From: Blastocatellia bacterium | GTDB lineage: Bacteria; Acidobacteriota; Blastocatellia; UBA7656 | DNA: 8,631 bases | Reading direction: 5' to 3' | Assembly: GCA_022615215.1 (NCBI GenBank) | Contig: JAKEHD010000210.1 | Coordinates: 1 to 8,631, forward strand | In this document: one piece after another, positions 1-5,712 of the stretch | How the letters are laid out: the number at the start of each line of letters is the position of its first letter | How positions within the stretch are numbered: the first letter of the stretch is position 1 | Position numbers and translations under genes: made by a program | Notes under the pieces: generated by a model | What the model saw: only the letters and a program-made list of their open reading frames with translations | Databases searched by the model: none | Told to the model about the DNA's origin: nothing

Positions 1-9
1 AAGAAGAAA

Positions 10-25
10 GAAATCTCTGAAGAAA
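10..25. repeat. Outlying copy of the 16-base GAAATCT repeat
   Basis: Bases 10-25 match the second tandem unit at 3319-3334 at 14 of 16 positions, and the flanking A/G-rich bases on both sides are also alike. About one and a half units can be seen before the sequence changes at about base 30; the array may continue to the left of the window. The match is read directly from the sequence. That the two copies share an origin is an inference, since A/G-rich sequence resembles itself easily. Confidence 0.5.
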
Positions 26-107
26 GAAAAAGGGCGGCGCACTCCACATAAGCGTTCCTCTCTGGAAAAATTTTCATTTTGCCCCGCGCGCAGTATACAC
101 ACAGGGG

Positions 108-680
108 ATAAGGCAATCCGATATCGTCATTCAAGGGGCGAGTCTCACTATGTTTGCGGGCGGGTTGCCCGCAAAGGATGCTATCGAATGGCTTGGCGCT
201 ACGTTCGTTCCCGTAGGCACGGGCGCTTCGGAAAAACTCGTGCTCATCGCCCAGGCGCTCAAGGCCAACGTCTTGCACAGCACTCCTTCTTATGCGATGT
301 ATCTGGCCGATTGGGTGCGCCGCGAGGCCGGGATGGACCCGCGCGAACTGGGCCTCGAAAAAATAGCCTGCGGCGCAGAACCTGGCGCGGGGATTCCGGC
401 CGTGCGCGCCAAGATGACCGAAGAATGGGGGGCGCGAGTGACCGAAGGGTTGGGGAACGCAGACATGGTGCCCATCATCTTCGCCGAATGCCCGGACCAA
501 TCGGGCATGCACTTCAACGGGCAGGAGTATGTCTTCGTAGAGATCATCGATCCCGATAGCGGCGAGACTCTTCCCATCGAGACGGGCGTCGCGGGCGAAC
601 TCGTCTACACGAGTCTGGAGCGCGAATGTGTCCCGCTGCTCAGGTTTCGCACGCGGGACCGTGTGATTGCACGAGGATGA
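108..680 (+). pseudogene. Remnant of a PaaK-type phenylacetate-CoA ligase family enzyme (middle part only)
   Basis: This is a fragment of the phenylacetate-CoA ligase branch of the adenylate-forming enzymes, which activate an aromatic or other carboxylate to its CoA thioester in the cytoplasm. Family-like blocks in order are SLTMFAGG, the LGATFVPVGTG segment, HSTPSYAMYLAD, ACGAEPG, TEGLGNADM, the AECPDQSGMHF block, GELVYTSLERE and PLLRFRTRDRV. The family is usually about 430 residues; only some 190 are left. The ATG at 150 falls inside conserved sequence, because similarity already shows upstream in the same frame from about 108 (DIVIQG precedes SLTMFAGG), so the true N-terminus is lost. The frame stops at 678-680 right after the RFRTRD motif, before the C-terminal domain with its catalytic lysine. 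The remnant therefore should not be active. It is GC-rich, unlike the nuclease-like gene further right. The HyuA-type fragment follows in the same direction, which suggests one former operon. Confidence 0.8.
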
Positions 681-761
681 AATCGATTCTCTGATACTTT
701 CCGGGGAGGCAGGCCATATATAGATCGCAAAAGCCTGTCACCTGCAATATTTAGTGGCACG

Positions 762-935
762 AACCCCGATTTCCCGGAAACTATCGAAGAGCCGATCTTC
801 GCTTATGAATCATTATGCCCCGGAAATGTCGTGGACGGTCCCGCCATACTTGAGGGAGAATACACGACCGTTGCCGTGCCGCCGGCGATGCGCTCTTCGA
901 TTGACGAACGCGGACCTGGCATACTGGAAAAGTGA
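762..935 (+). pseudogene. C-terminal remnant of a hydantoinase A / acetone carboxylase-type subunit
   Basis: The frame from 762 reads an EEPIFAYESL block, then CPGNVVDGPAILEGEYTT and VAVPPAMRSSIDERG, and ends in ILEK at a TGA (933-935). The pattern of a PxY-type block, then PGNxxxGPAIxE, TTxxVPP and a final RxxxDxxG is the usual C-terminal signature of HyuA/oxoprolinase A proteins and the related acetone and acetophenone carboxylase subunits, which are ATP-dependent enzymes. Only about 55 of some 700 residues remain and there is no start codon, so it is a pseudogene whose natural C-terminus survives. The frame is open back to the stop at 678-680, but bases 681-760 show no clear family similarity and probably hold the deletion joint with the ligase remnant. 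A PaaK-type ligase next to a HyuA/HyuB carboxylase is a sensible pairing for ketone or aromatic breakdown. Confidence 0.68.
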
Positions 936-948
936 TAAGGCGGTTGCG

Positions 949-976
949 TTGACATAGCCTTCAGATACAGTAAAAA
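949..976 (+). promoter_or_regulatory. Promoter-like -35 and -10 pair ahead of the small ORFs
   Basis: A perfect TTGACA at 949-954 is followed after 16 bases by TAAAAA at 971-976 (4 of 6 matches to TATAAT). It lies in the short gap after the HyuA-type stop and would start transcription near 983, only about ten bases before the ATG at 993, so the 5' leader would be very short. The match comes from reading the sequence only. Confidence 0.4.
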
Positions 977-992
977 TGCTTGCGGAGGCGGT

Positions 993-1154
993 ATGAAGAA
1001 ATTGAAAGAGGTCGAAGAGATCAAAGTCGAACGCCCGCCGCGTGCAGTGGTATCGGAAAAGGAAGCCTTAAAGCGCATGAAAGAATTCTCTAAACGTAAG
1101 GAGCGATTCCTTGCCACTGCTCGAACGGGCAAGAGTCGAAATATACCTTCCTGA
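993..1154 (+). CDS. Small basic protein of 53 residues, unknown function
   Basis: The ATG at 993 has a GGAGG ribosome site at 984-988, four bases upstream. The product is short, highly charged and probably helical: a Lys/Glu-rich start, PPRAVVSEKEALKRM in the middle, then KEFSKRKERFLATARTGKS. I do not recognise a named family. The shape (small, charged, upstream of and overlapping a second small ORF) is that of the first gene of a two-gene module such as an antitoxin, but nothing in the sequence proves that. The 3' end overlaps the next ORF (TTG start at 1111) by 44 bases, and that ORF's AAGGAG ribosome site lies within this gene. The frame is intact, and the promoter-like site at 949-976 would serve it. 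Confidence 0.5.
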   Translation: MKKLKEVEEIKVERPPRAVVSEKEALKRMKEFSKRKERFLATARTGKSRNIPS

Positions 1155-1272
1155 CATGCCATCGGCTTCCTATCGTGATTTGCTGCTGGCATTTCAGGAA
1201 GAGTTCACTTATGCGTTCGGCGGCAGGTTAGGCCAAAAAAGAGAGATGTTTATATGTTCGATATTGCTCTGA
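1111..1272 (+). pseudogene. Truncated second gene of the small-ORF pair
   Basis: A TTG at 1111 follows AAGGAG (1098-1103) by seven bases and opens a frame beginning PLLERARVEIYLPDMPS, then YRDLLLAFQEEFTYAFGG, then about 15 residues of different character before a TGA at 1270-1272. From memory, the VEIYLP and EFTYxFGG pattern recurs at the start of a family of uncharacterised proteins of about 140 residues whose genes follow a small charged ORF. I cannot check this here. If it is right, only the first 38 residues are family sequence and the gene breaks off near base 1225. It overlaps the start of the nuclease-like gene at 1254, which suggests that gene arrived by a rearrangement that cut this one. 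Confidence 0.4.
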
Positions 1273-2177
1273 ATAAGGCTGCTTCAAAGTCCGAATGGGT
1301 TTCTTGGCTCGTTAAGGATACCGAAAATGCTGCGCGTTCAACATTAGGATTTCTTCATATGTGTTTTGGAAATATACCTGCGTCGAAACATCGACGAATC
1401 TTTGACAAACTTGCTGGGGCTAGAAGCGAAGTTGAGGCGACAATTCATGAGTTAGTGGTTCATGAATTACTTCGAAGATTGGAACTTTCACCTGAATTTG
1501 AGCCCTCAGTTACCGGATTAACACCAGACATCAGTTTTGAAATAGAAGGAAAACGATTTTTGGGCGACGTTTACCTGACACATAGCCCATCGAAAACTCT
1601 CAGGGATTTTGCCGATGGGACAGGAGAAGCATGGGATACCTCAAAACCAGACGAGAGCAGGGCGAATAAGATTGCAAATGAACTTGCTAAGAAGGCTGTA
1701 AAGTATAGGCCTACTGCATTACCGCTTGTGGCTTTCGTCTTTCTTGGCGACCACAGAATCCTAAGCGCAAGCGATGTGGAAAGATCGCTTTTTGGTATGA
1801 CAGCTTATGAGGTTAGCTTGGAGGAGCAGTTTCCGAATAGTGTTTTGCGTGATCGCGTGCCTGTTGGAGGTCTACTATTGCCTGATGAAGATGGCAACTA
1901 TCGTCATCAGAACTTGTCAGCAGTTATCTCTTGCGATTGGTTCGATACCTTAAATCGGCAGGATCCTGGGAAGCGTTTGCATTGTCTCGTCTTGCACAAC
2001 TGGATCGGAGAGGCATTGCCAATAGAGGCATTTAGATTATTTCCGCAGATCATCTGGAATCAAAGTGAGCCGAGTGTCTGGAAGCCTGAACAAACCATCA
2101 GTGCAAATACTGTCGCCAATTTCACTCTTGATGGCGGAATTGAATGTCGTGAATACACACCGAATATGGCTTGGTAG
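1254..2177 (+). CDS. Uncharacterised 307-residue protein with a PD-(D/E)XK nuclease-like pattern
   Basis: The ATG at 1254 has only a weak GAGAG ribosome site (1241-1245). Seen in the protein: a helix rich in acidic residues (about 59-77, with E61, E66 and E71 in ATIHELVVHELLRRL), then TPDISFEIEGKRFLGDVYL (90-108) with P91-D92 and D105, a KKAVKY helix (146-151), and LPLVAFVF (156-163). The order helix Glu, then PD, then a strand ending in an acidic residue, then a K-rich helix, is that of PD-(D/E)XK nuclease-fold proteins often found in defence islands. The closing E-x-K is replaced here by D-V-Y, so catalysis is uncertain. No signal peptide or membrane segment is apparent. The gene is visibly AT-richer than the ligase remnant and begins where the previous small ORF breaks off, both signs of transfer. 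A MazEF-type pair follows 79 bases downstream. That it is a gene is fairly sure; the nuclease reading is an inference. Confidence 0.75.
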   Translation: MFDIALNKAASKSEWVSWLVKDTENAARSTLGFLHMCFGNIPASKHRRIFDKLAGARSEVEATIHELVVHELLRRLELSPEFEPSVTGLTPDISFEIEGKRFLGDVYLTHSPSKTLRDFADGTGEAWDTSKPDESRANKIANELAKKAVKYRPTALPLVAFVFLGDHRILSASDVERSLFGMTAYEVSLEEQFPNSVLRDRVPVGGLLLPDEDGNYRHQNLSAVISCDWFDTLNRQDPGKRLHCLVLHNWIGEALPIEAFRLFPQIIWNQSEPSVWKPEQTISANTVANFTLDGGIECREYTPNMAW

Positions 2178-2256
2178 AGTGATGTAGCTTAACGTTTCAC
2201 ATAGCTGCCCTTGCCGCGCAATAGAATAGCCGCGGACAATAGATGGAGGATAAGAC

Positions 2257-2493
2257 ATGTCCGTTAGAGAAGAAATCATACAGCAGCTTCAAGAGTTGAA
2301 TGACGATCAACTCAAGCAAGTCGCTGACTACCTCTCGTTTGTTAAGTATCGCTCCCGAATCAGACCGGTGACACCGTTCGATGAGCGGCAGCTAGCCGCG
2401 CTGTATGCAGAATTCGCCGAAGAGGATCTCGAACTGGCAGAAGCAGGAATAGGAGATTATCACGAGGCGTTGCTGAAGGAGGATGGGCAATGA
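2257..2493 (+). CDS. Antitoxin of a MazEF-type toxin-antitoxin pair
   Basis: The product has 78 residues, with a strong GGAGGA ribosome site at 2245-2250, six bases before the ATG. Its N-terminal half (REEIIQQLQELNDDQLKQV, then ADYLSFVKYR) resembles small antitoxins of the DUF2281-like kind. The C-terminal half is acidic (FAEEDLELAEAGIGDY), as expected of the disordered part that wraps around and blocks a MazF toxin. It is not an AbrB-fold MazE by eye, so I withhold the symbol mazE. The stop overlaps the toxin start by four bases (ATGA at 2490-2493), the classic coupled arrangement, and such antitoxins commonly repress their own operon. The role is inferred mostly from the partner gene. Confidence 0.8.
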   Translation: MSVREEIIQQLQELNDDQLKQVADYLSFVKYRSRIRPVTPFDERQLAALYAEFAEEDLELAEAGIGDYHEALLKEDGQ

Positions 2494-2834
2494 CTGTCAA
2501 GCGCGGTGAGGTATGGCTGACCAACCTTGATCCAGCGCAAGGCTCGGAGCAGGCCGGCACGAGGCCCGTGCTCATCTTTCAAAATGATTCGGTGAGCGAA
2601 TTCACCACCACTGTGCTTGGTATACCATTCACAACCAACCTGCGCCGCGCTTCTTTGCCTTCCTGCATAGCGGTTGAAGAAGGGGAGGGTGGACTGGCGA
2701 GCGATTCTGTGGCCCTTTGCCATCAACTGCGCGTGATAGACAAAACTCGCTTGCAGCACAAACTCGGTACAGTGAGCAACGACACCATCGCCAGGATCGA
2801 AGGCAGCGTATTGTTCACGTTGGGGATCATGTAA
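2490..2834 (+). CDS. mazF: MazF/PemK-family endoribonuclease toxin
   Basis: This is a 114-residue toxin of the MazF/PemK family, which cleaves mRNA at short sequences when the antitoxin is lost. Family motifs are RGEVWLTNLDPAQGSEQ (5-21), GTRPVLIFQND (23-33), the VLGIPFTTN strand (42-50) and SVALCHQLRVIDKTRL in the C-terminal half. R25 and T48 fall at the same numbers as the catalytic arginine and threonine described for Bacillus subtilis MazF, so it should be active. The length is normal and the frame is intact. An AAGGAGG ribosome site (2476-2482) lies inside the antitoxin gene, seven bases before the ATG, and the four-base overlap points to coupled translation. Confidence 0.96.
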   Translation: MTVKRGEVWLTNLDPAQGSEQAGTRPVLIFQNDSVSEFTTTVLGIPFTTNLRRASLPSCIAVEEGEGGLASDSVALCHQLRVIDKTRLQHKLGTVSNDTIARIEGSVLFTLGIM

Positions 2835-2890
2835 GGGCATAATTACCCAACTCTGCCGGTAAGCCGCCCGCAACATTTCAAGGAGACACG

Positions 2891-3082
2891 ATGCCCATCC
2901 CGACACTGGCCGAAAAGCTTGAATGGCTGAAACCTGCTCCGGCGACCGCGCACGAAAAATATTGCGCCGACCGCGTGCCTCAAGGCGATTACGAGATCGG
3001 CGTGCAGGTCACAAACGATATCCTCGACGAAGCTATGGAAATCTTCGTGCGCTCGTCACGAAGTTACGCCCTGCAATCGTGA
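2891..3082 (+). pseudogene. N-terminal remnant, probably of a hydantoinase B-type subunit
   Basis: An AAGGAG ribosome site (2880-2885) five bases before the ATG shows that a natural gene start is kept. The 63 residues run from IPTLAEKLEWLKP through GDYEIGVQVTNDILDEA to MEIFVRSSRSYALQS and then hit a TGA. The last block resembles the early part of HyuB/acetone-carboxylase-type subunits (from memory, family members continue with a G-D-x-x-x-G-I-type stretch), which would fit the HyuA-type and ligase remnants upstream. A full subunit would be over 500 residues, so nearly all of it is missing. The stop lies within a perfect 9-base inverted repeat (3053-3061 with 3077-3085). The family call is tentative; that it is a truncated gene rather than a complete small one is more likely than not. 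Confidence 0.45.
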
Positions 3083-3085
3083 CGA
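3053..3085. repeat. Perfect 9-base inverted repeat at the break of the HyuB-like remnant
   Basis: TCGTCACGA at 3053-3061 pairs with TCGTGACGA at 3077-3085, leaving a 15-base loop. It spans the last codons and the stop of the remnant. No T tract follows, so it is not a typical intrinsic terminator. It may mark a rearrangement joint or be chance. Confidence 0.6.
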
Positions 3086-3290
3086 CTGCGGGCGATTTCC
3101 CGGCGGATGCGGATATGAAGCGATTGACAAGGGTTTCGGAACGTGTCCGTCGCGGCTACGGAACGCAACAACCCTGAATTGCCGAACGCCGAGGGAACCA
3201 GCACGAGAACCATACTGCGCTGAAACCCTTTCCACATGCGCAGAATCTTATCTGCATCGCTCCGCCGCCGCACTCCTAAAGAAAAGCTGC
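3083..3290. other. Gene-free stretch after the HyuB-like remnant
   Basis: No convincing gene is seen on either strand. Open frames cross it, but none begins with a ribosome site or shows recognisable motifs; one + frame is unusually rich in Cys and Arg codons, as noise frames in GC-rich DNA often are. It is probably decayed coding DNA from the lost operon, ending at the repeat element. Confidence 0.4.
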
Positions 3291-3359
3291 TCACCGAAGA
3301 AGGAAATCTTTATAGAAAGAAATCTTTGTAGAAAGAAATCTTTATGCGAACTTCGGTGA
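3291..3359. repeat. Three 16-base tandem repeats enclosed by a perfect 9-base inverted repeat
   Basis: TCACCGAAG (3291-3299) is the exact reverse complement of CTTCGGTGA (3351-3359). The 51 bases between contain three units in tandem: 3303-3318, 3319-3334 and 3335-3350. Units one and two differ at a single base, and the third diverges over its last five bases. Each unit junction contains AAAGA-AA-TCTTT, itself a small hairpin. There are no spacers, so it is not a CRISPR array. The layout suggests a small non-coding repeat element or a long RNA/DNA hairpin. A related unit lies at 10-25. Confidence 0.85.
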
Positions 3360-3583
3360 TAGGTTTAGGGCCGGTTTGGTGCGTTAAGAGGTTGGAGAAC
3401 CAAACAGTCTAAATGTCGATAATCCTGCTTGCGAGGTGATGTGTGCCCGCAGAGTCTATGGAAATATGCTGAGGCGCGGGAGGTAAGGTCTCAGCGGCCA
3501 AAGCCACCGGCGACTTGATGACGCAGGCGCACAGGCTCTCAGGTCAGGAAATCAACACGGCAGGCGTGCAAAGGAGCGTGTCT
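3360..3583. other. Upstream region of the peroxidase gene
   Basis: These 224 bases precede the peroxidase start. They hold two perfect inverted repeats: GTTTGGT (3374-3380) with ACCAAAC (3399-3405) over an 18-base gap, and GCTGAG (3468-3473) with CTCAGC (3490-3495) over a 16-base gap. I found no convincing -35/-10 pair at normal spacing. Any control of the peroxidase cluster would be expected here, but no known riboswitch or operator is recognised. Confidence 0.5.
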
Positions 3584-5161
3584 ATGCAAAACCAACACGA
3601 AAATAAAGATCATTTCATCGCAGGGGAGCATCTCCATTCCGCTTCAAGCGAAATGGAAGGATCCGGTCCTTTGTCATCGCTGGAAAATGAGGTGGTCAGG
3701 ACTCTCTCTCCTTCTTCCGAGACAAAACCCGTACATAGATTCGGTTATATGTTTCGAAACCCGAAGCTCGCTCCGTTTCGCCCCGATGATAAAAGCCTCA
3801 TCGAACTTGGTAACGCTATGCTCGATGGCCCGGACCTCGGCGAACATCCTACCTTGCCGGCCGGGTATACGTATCTGGCCCAGTTCATCGCTCACGATAC
3901 TACGCTCGACCCGAACCGAGCTATACCGGATAACCCGATGGATGCCGAGAAAATCGAGAATAAGCGGACGCCCTTTCTGGAACTCGATAGCCTCTATGGA
4001 ACGGGCTTGCCTCAAGAGAATGAGCATCTCTATAAACCTAACCTCATCCACCTGAAAGTCGGACTTACGGCGAAGATGCGTGATGGCGAAGCAAACCGCA
4101 CCTATATAAATGATTTGCCTAGAAAGACGGACAATCCGGAGGCGATCATCGGCGACCCTCGCAACGATGAGAACCTGGCTCTCGCGCCGGTACATGTCGC
4201 GTTCATAAGATTCCATAATAATGTCGTAGAGCATCTCAAACAGGATCACCCTTTCGACCATACTTTATTCGAAAAAGCTCGCAAGAAGGTGGTTCAGCAC
4301 TATCAATGGATCGTTCTGAATGATTTCCTGCCAAAGATCATCGAAGAAGAAGTATTAAAGGAATCGCTCGAAACTGAGCCTGAGCATTTCAAGGCGGAGG
4401 CGGGGGAAGTACCCTTCATGCCGGTCGAGTTTTCAGCCGCAGCCTTCCGCTTCGGCCATAGCATGCTGCGCGATTCCTACGAGTGGAATCGCATAAAACA
4501 GTCGCCGCGCCGCAGTCAAGGAAGACGCATAGCCGAGCTTTTCGACCTCTTTACTTTTACAGGCTCCGACCGAAGCATAGGAGTGAGCGGCAAGGCGTTG
4601 CCGAGCGAATGGGTTATCGATTGGACGCGCTTCTTCGACTTCACGGGCTTTAACGGTATCGCCAATAATCCGAAATTCAACAGGGCGAGAAAGATTGATA
4701 CTACTCTTACTCCCGCCCTGAAAATTTTTCAGCACTTTCTTGCCCACATAACGACGCCGGAGTTTCGTTCACTGCCCGTCCTGGATATGATTCGCGGCAG
4801 CCGCCTGGGACTCCCATCCGGGCAAGACGTGGCAGAAAGGCTTGGCCTGGGGCCGCTCACGCCGAGCGAGTTATTGCAAGAGCCGCATCAGAGCGTATTG
4901 AGAAAGCATGACTTCCATAAAAAGACGCCGCTCTGGTATTACATTCTGAAAGAAGCTCAGATATATCATGGCGGAAAACGCCTCGGCCCGGTCGGCAGCC
5001 GAATCGTGGCCGAGACGTTCGTCGAACTCATAAGGGCGAGCCGGTATTCCATTCTCAAGGAGCGCGATTGGAAGCCCGATCTGGGACAGAAAGAACGCAA
5101 CGAATTCGGCATGGCAGACCTGCTCGCCTTTGCCAATGTCGTGAATCCACTCGGTTCATAA
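3584..5161 (+). CDS. Animal-type haem peroxidase family protein
   Basis: This is a 525-residue member of the animal haem peroxidase family (PF03098 type), haem enzymes that use hydrogen peroxide to oxidise small molecules, halides or side chains. In order: a hydrophilic N-terminus of about 50 residues; YTYLAQFIAHDTTLDP with the likely distal H104 and the following Asp (105); FLELDSLYG (131-139); GDPRNDENLAL (190-200), where R193 matches the catalytic-arginine region; VAFIRFHNNVVEHL (205-218); AFRFGHSMLRDSY (287-299) with the likely proximal H292; IRGSRLGLPSG (403-413); and TPLWYYILKEAQ with RLGPVGSRIVAE near the end. No signal peptide or membrane helix is seen, so it is probably cytoplasmic. 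I chose the ATG at 3584 because AAGGAG (3571-3576) lies seven bases upstream; the frame is open further back (TTG at 3515, ATG at 3518) but those have no ribosome site. It is the first of three co-directional genes and may supply an oxidation step in a peptide-modifying cluster; that link is an inference. Confidence 0.93.
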   Translation: MQNQHENKDHFIAGEHLHSASSEMEGSGPLSSLENEVVRTLSPSSETKPVHRFGYMFRNPKLAPFRPDDKSLIELGNAMLDGPDLGEHPTLPAGYTYLAQFIAHDTTLDPNRAIPDNPMDAEKIENKRTPFLELDSLYGTGLPQENEHLYKPNLIHLKVGLTAKMRDGEANRTYINDLPRKTDNPEAIIGDPRNDENLALAPVHVAFIRFHNNVVEHLKQDHPFDHTLFEKARKKVVQHYQWIVLNDFLPKIIEEEVLKESLETEPEHFKAEAGEVPFMPVEFSAAAFRFGHSMLRDSYEWNRIKQSPRRSQGRRIAELFDLFTFTGSDRSIGVSGKALPSEWVIDWTRFFDFTGFNGIANNPKFNRARKIDTTLTPALKIFQHFLAHITTPEFRSLPVLDMIRGSRLGLPSGQDVAERLGLGPLTPSELLQEPHQSVLRKHDFHKKTPLWYYILKEAQIYHGGKRLGPVGSRIVAETFVELIRASRYSILKERDWKPDLGQKERNEFGMADLLAFANVVNPLGS

Positions 5162-5224
5162 AACGACCGGACTTCGCAGACGGCAAGTGCGGTCTCTGGA
5201 AATTCACTTGAAAGGAGAAGACTT

Positions 5225-5581
5225 ATGAGCACACCTAAGACGATCAAAGACAAGTTGGCCGATATCCCCGGTAAAGTAGAAACGGTTCCGGGCTTTGGGG
5301 ATCTGCTATCTCAAAAGTCAATCAAAGCCATTCTGGCGGGCAGCAAATCCCCGGAATGGAAAGATTGCATGCTGTTGATCGTCGGTCCCGATGCCCCTAA
5401 TCAACTGGCGCGGCTGACGTTTGAGGATGACCATAGCGAACAGGATTGGTTGAAACGCAACGCCGCTTATATAGTTGCTAACGCGACCTGCGGAACCGAT
5501 ACGACCACCCGTACCAGTCAGGGGGTGGATGACACTATCGACCAGGATTTGGATCCCGAGCCATTCGAGAACTCGGATTGA
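5225..5581 (+). CDS. Small 118-residue protein with Thr/Ser/Cys-rich tail; candidate RiPP precursor
   Basis: A strong AAAGGAG ribosome site (5211-5217) lies seven bases before the ATG, and the gene starts 63 bases after the peroxidase stop. I recognise no named family. Residues 1-80 are hydrophilic to amphipathic (TIKDKLADIPGKVETVPGF, IKAILAG, SPEWKDCMLLIVGPDAP), as a long leader would be. The tail from about residue 84 (VANATCGTDTTTRTSQG, then a very acidic stretch to the end) packs seven Thr (88, 91, 93, 94, 95, 97, 104), one Ser (98) and one Cys (89) into 17 residues. Such a leader-plus-tail layout, next to a lanthipeptide-type kinase-lyase, suggests a substrate whose Thr/Ser are dehydrated. 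Against this: 118 residues is long for class III precursors, the classical leader LxLQ motif is not evident, and only one Cys is available in the tail for a thioether ring. It could instead be an accessory or immunity protein. Confidence 0.85.
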   Translation: MSTPKTIKDKLADIPGKVETVPGFGDLLSQKSIKAILAGSKSPEWKDCMLLIVGPDAPNQLARLTFEDDHSEQDWLKRNAAYIVANATCGTDTTTRTSQGVDDTIDQDLDPEPFENSD

Positions 5582-5598
5582 AACCCATACTCCTGATA

Positions 5599-5614
5599 TT
5601 CGATATTGATCGAA
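5599..5614. repeat. Short inverted repeat between the small protein and the kinase-lyase gene
   Basis: TTCGAT (5599-5604) and ATCGAA (5609-5614) are exact reverse complements around a four-base loop. It lies 17 bases after the stop of the 118-residue gene. It could be a weak processing or attenuation hairpin, or an operator. There is no T tract and it is short enough to be chance. Confidence 0.3.
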
Positions 5615-5712
5615 GATGAACCTCCCAGGGTCTTTCCCGAGTGTCGAGATTGCCTCGGAGCGGCCTTTCAGCTTCGGGCCATGAATATCGTCCGGCAAAG
5701 AGCTATCTCTTT

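Noticed and set aside
803..1192. A 129-residue open frame on - across the HyuA remnant and the small ORFs
   Set aside because: It is antisense to a frame with clear HyuA C-terminal motifs and to two ORFs with ribosome sites, and its own product shows no recognisable motifs.
2923..3177. An alternative + frame of 84 residues across the HyuB-like remnant
   Set aside because: It has no ribosome site and an Arg-rich product typical of an out-of-frame reading of GC-rich DNA; the frame from 2891 has the ribosome site and the family-like blocks.
3303..3350. CRISPR array
   Set aside because: The 16-base units are directly adjacent without unique spacers, and no cas genes are present.
3083..3350. A Cys-rich + frame running through the repeat element
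   Set aside because: It lacks a start with a ribosome site, reads straight through the repeats, and its composition looks like chance.
3515..3583. An earlier start for the peroxidase (TTG 3515 or ATG 3518)
   Set aside because: No ribosome site stands before them, while AAGGAG is well placed before the ATG at 3584; the added 23 residues resemble no peroxidase sequence.
3674..4261. A 195-residue open frame on - inside the peroxidase gene
   Set aside because: It is antisense to strongly conserved peroxidase motifs and is a side effect of the codon pattern.
5641..5712. GTG start for the kinase-lyase
   Set aside because: There is no properly spaced ribosome site and the extra 24 residues look non-coding. 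ATG 5713 is preferred, though its ribosome site is also weak.
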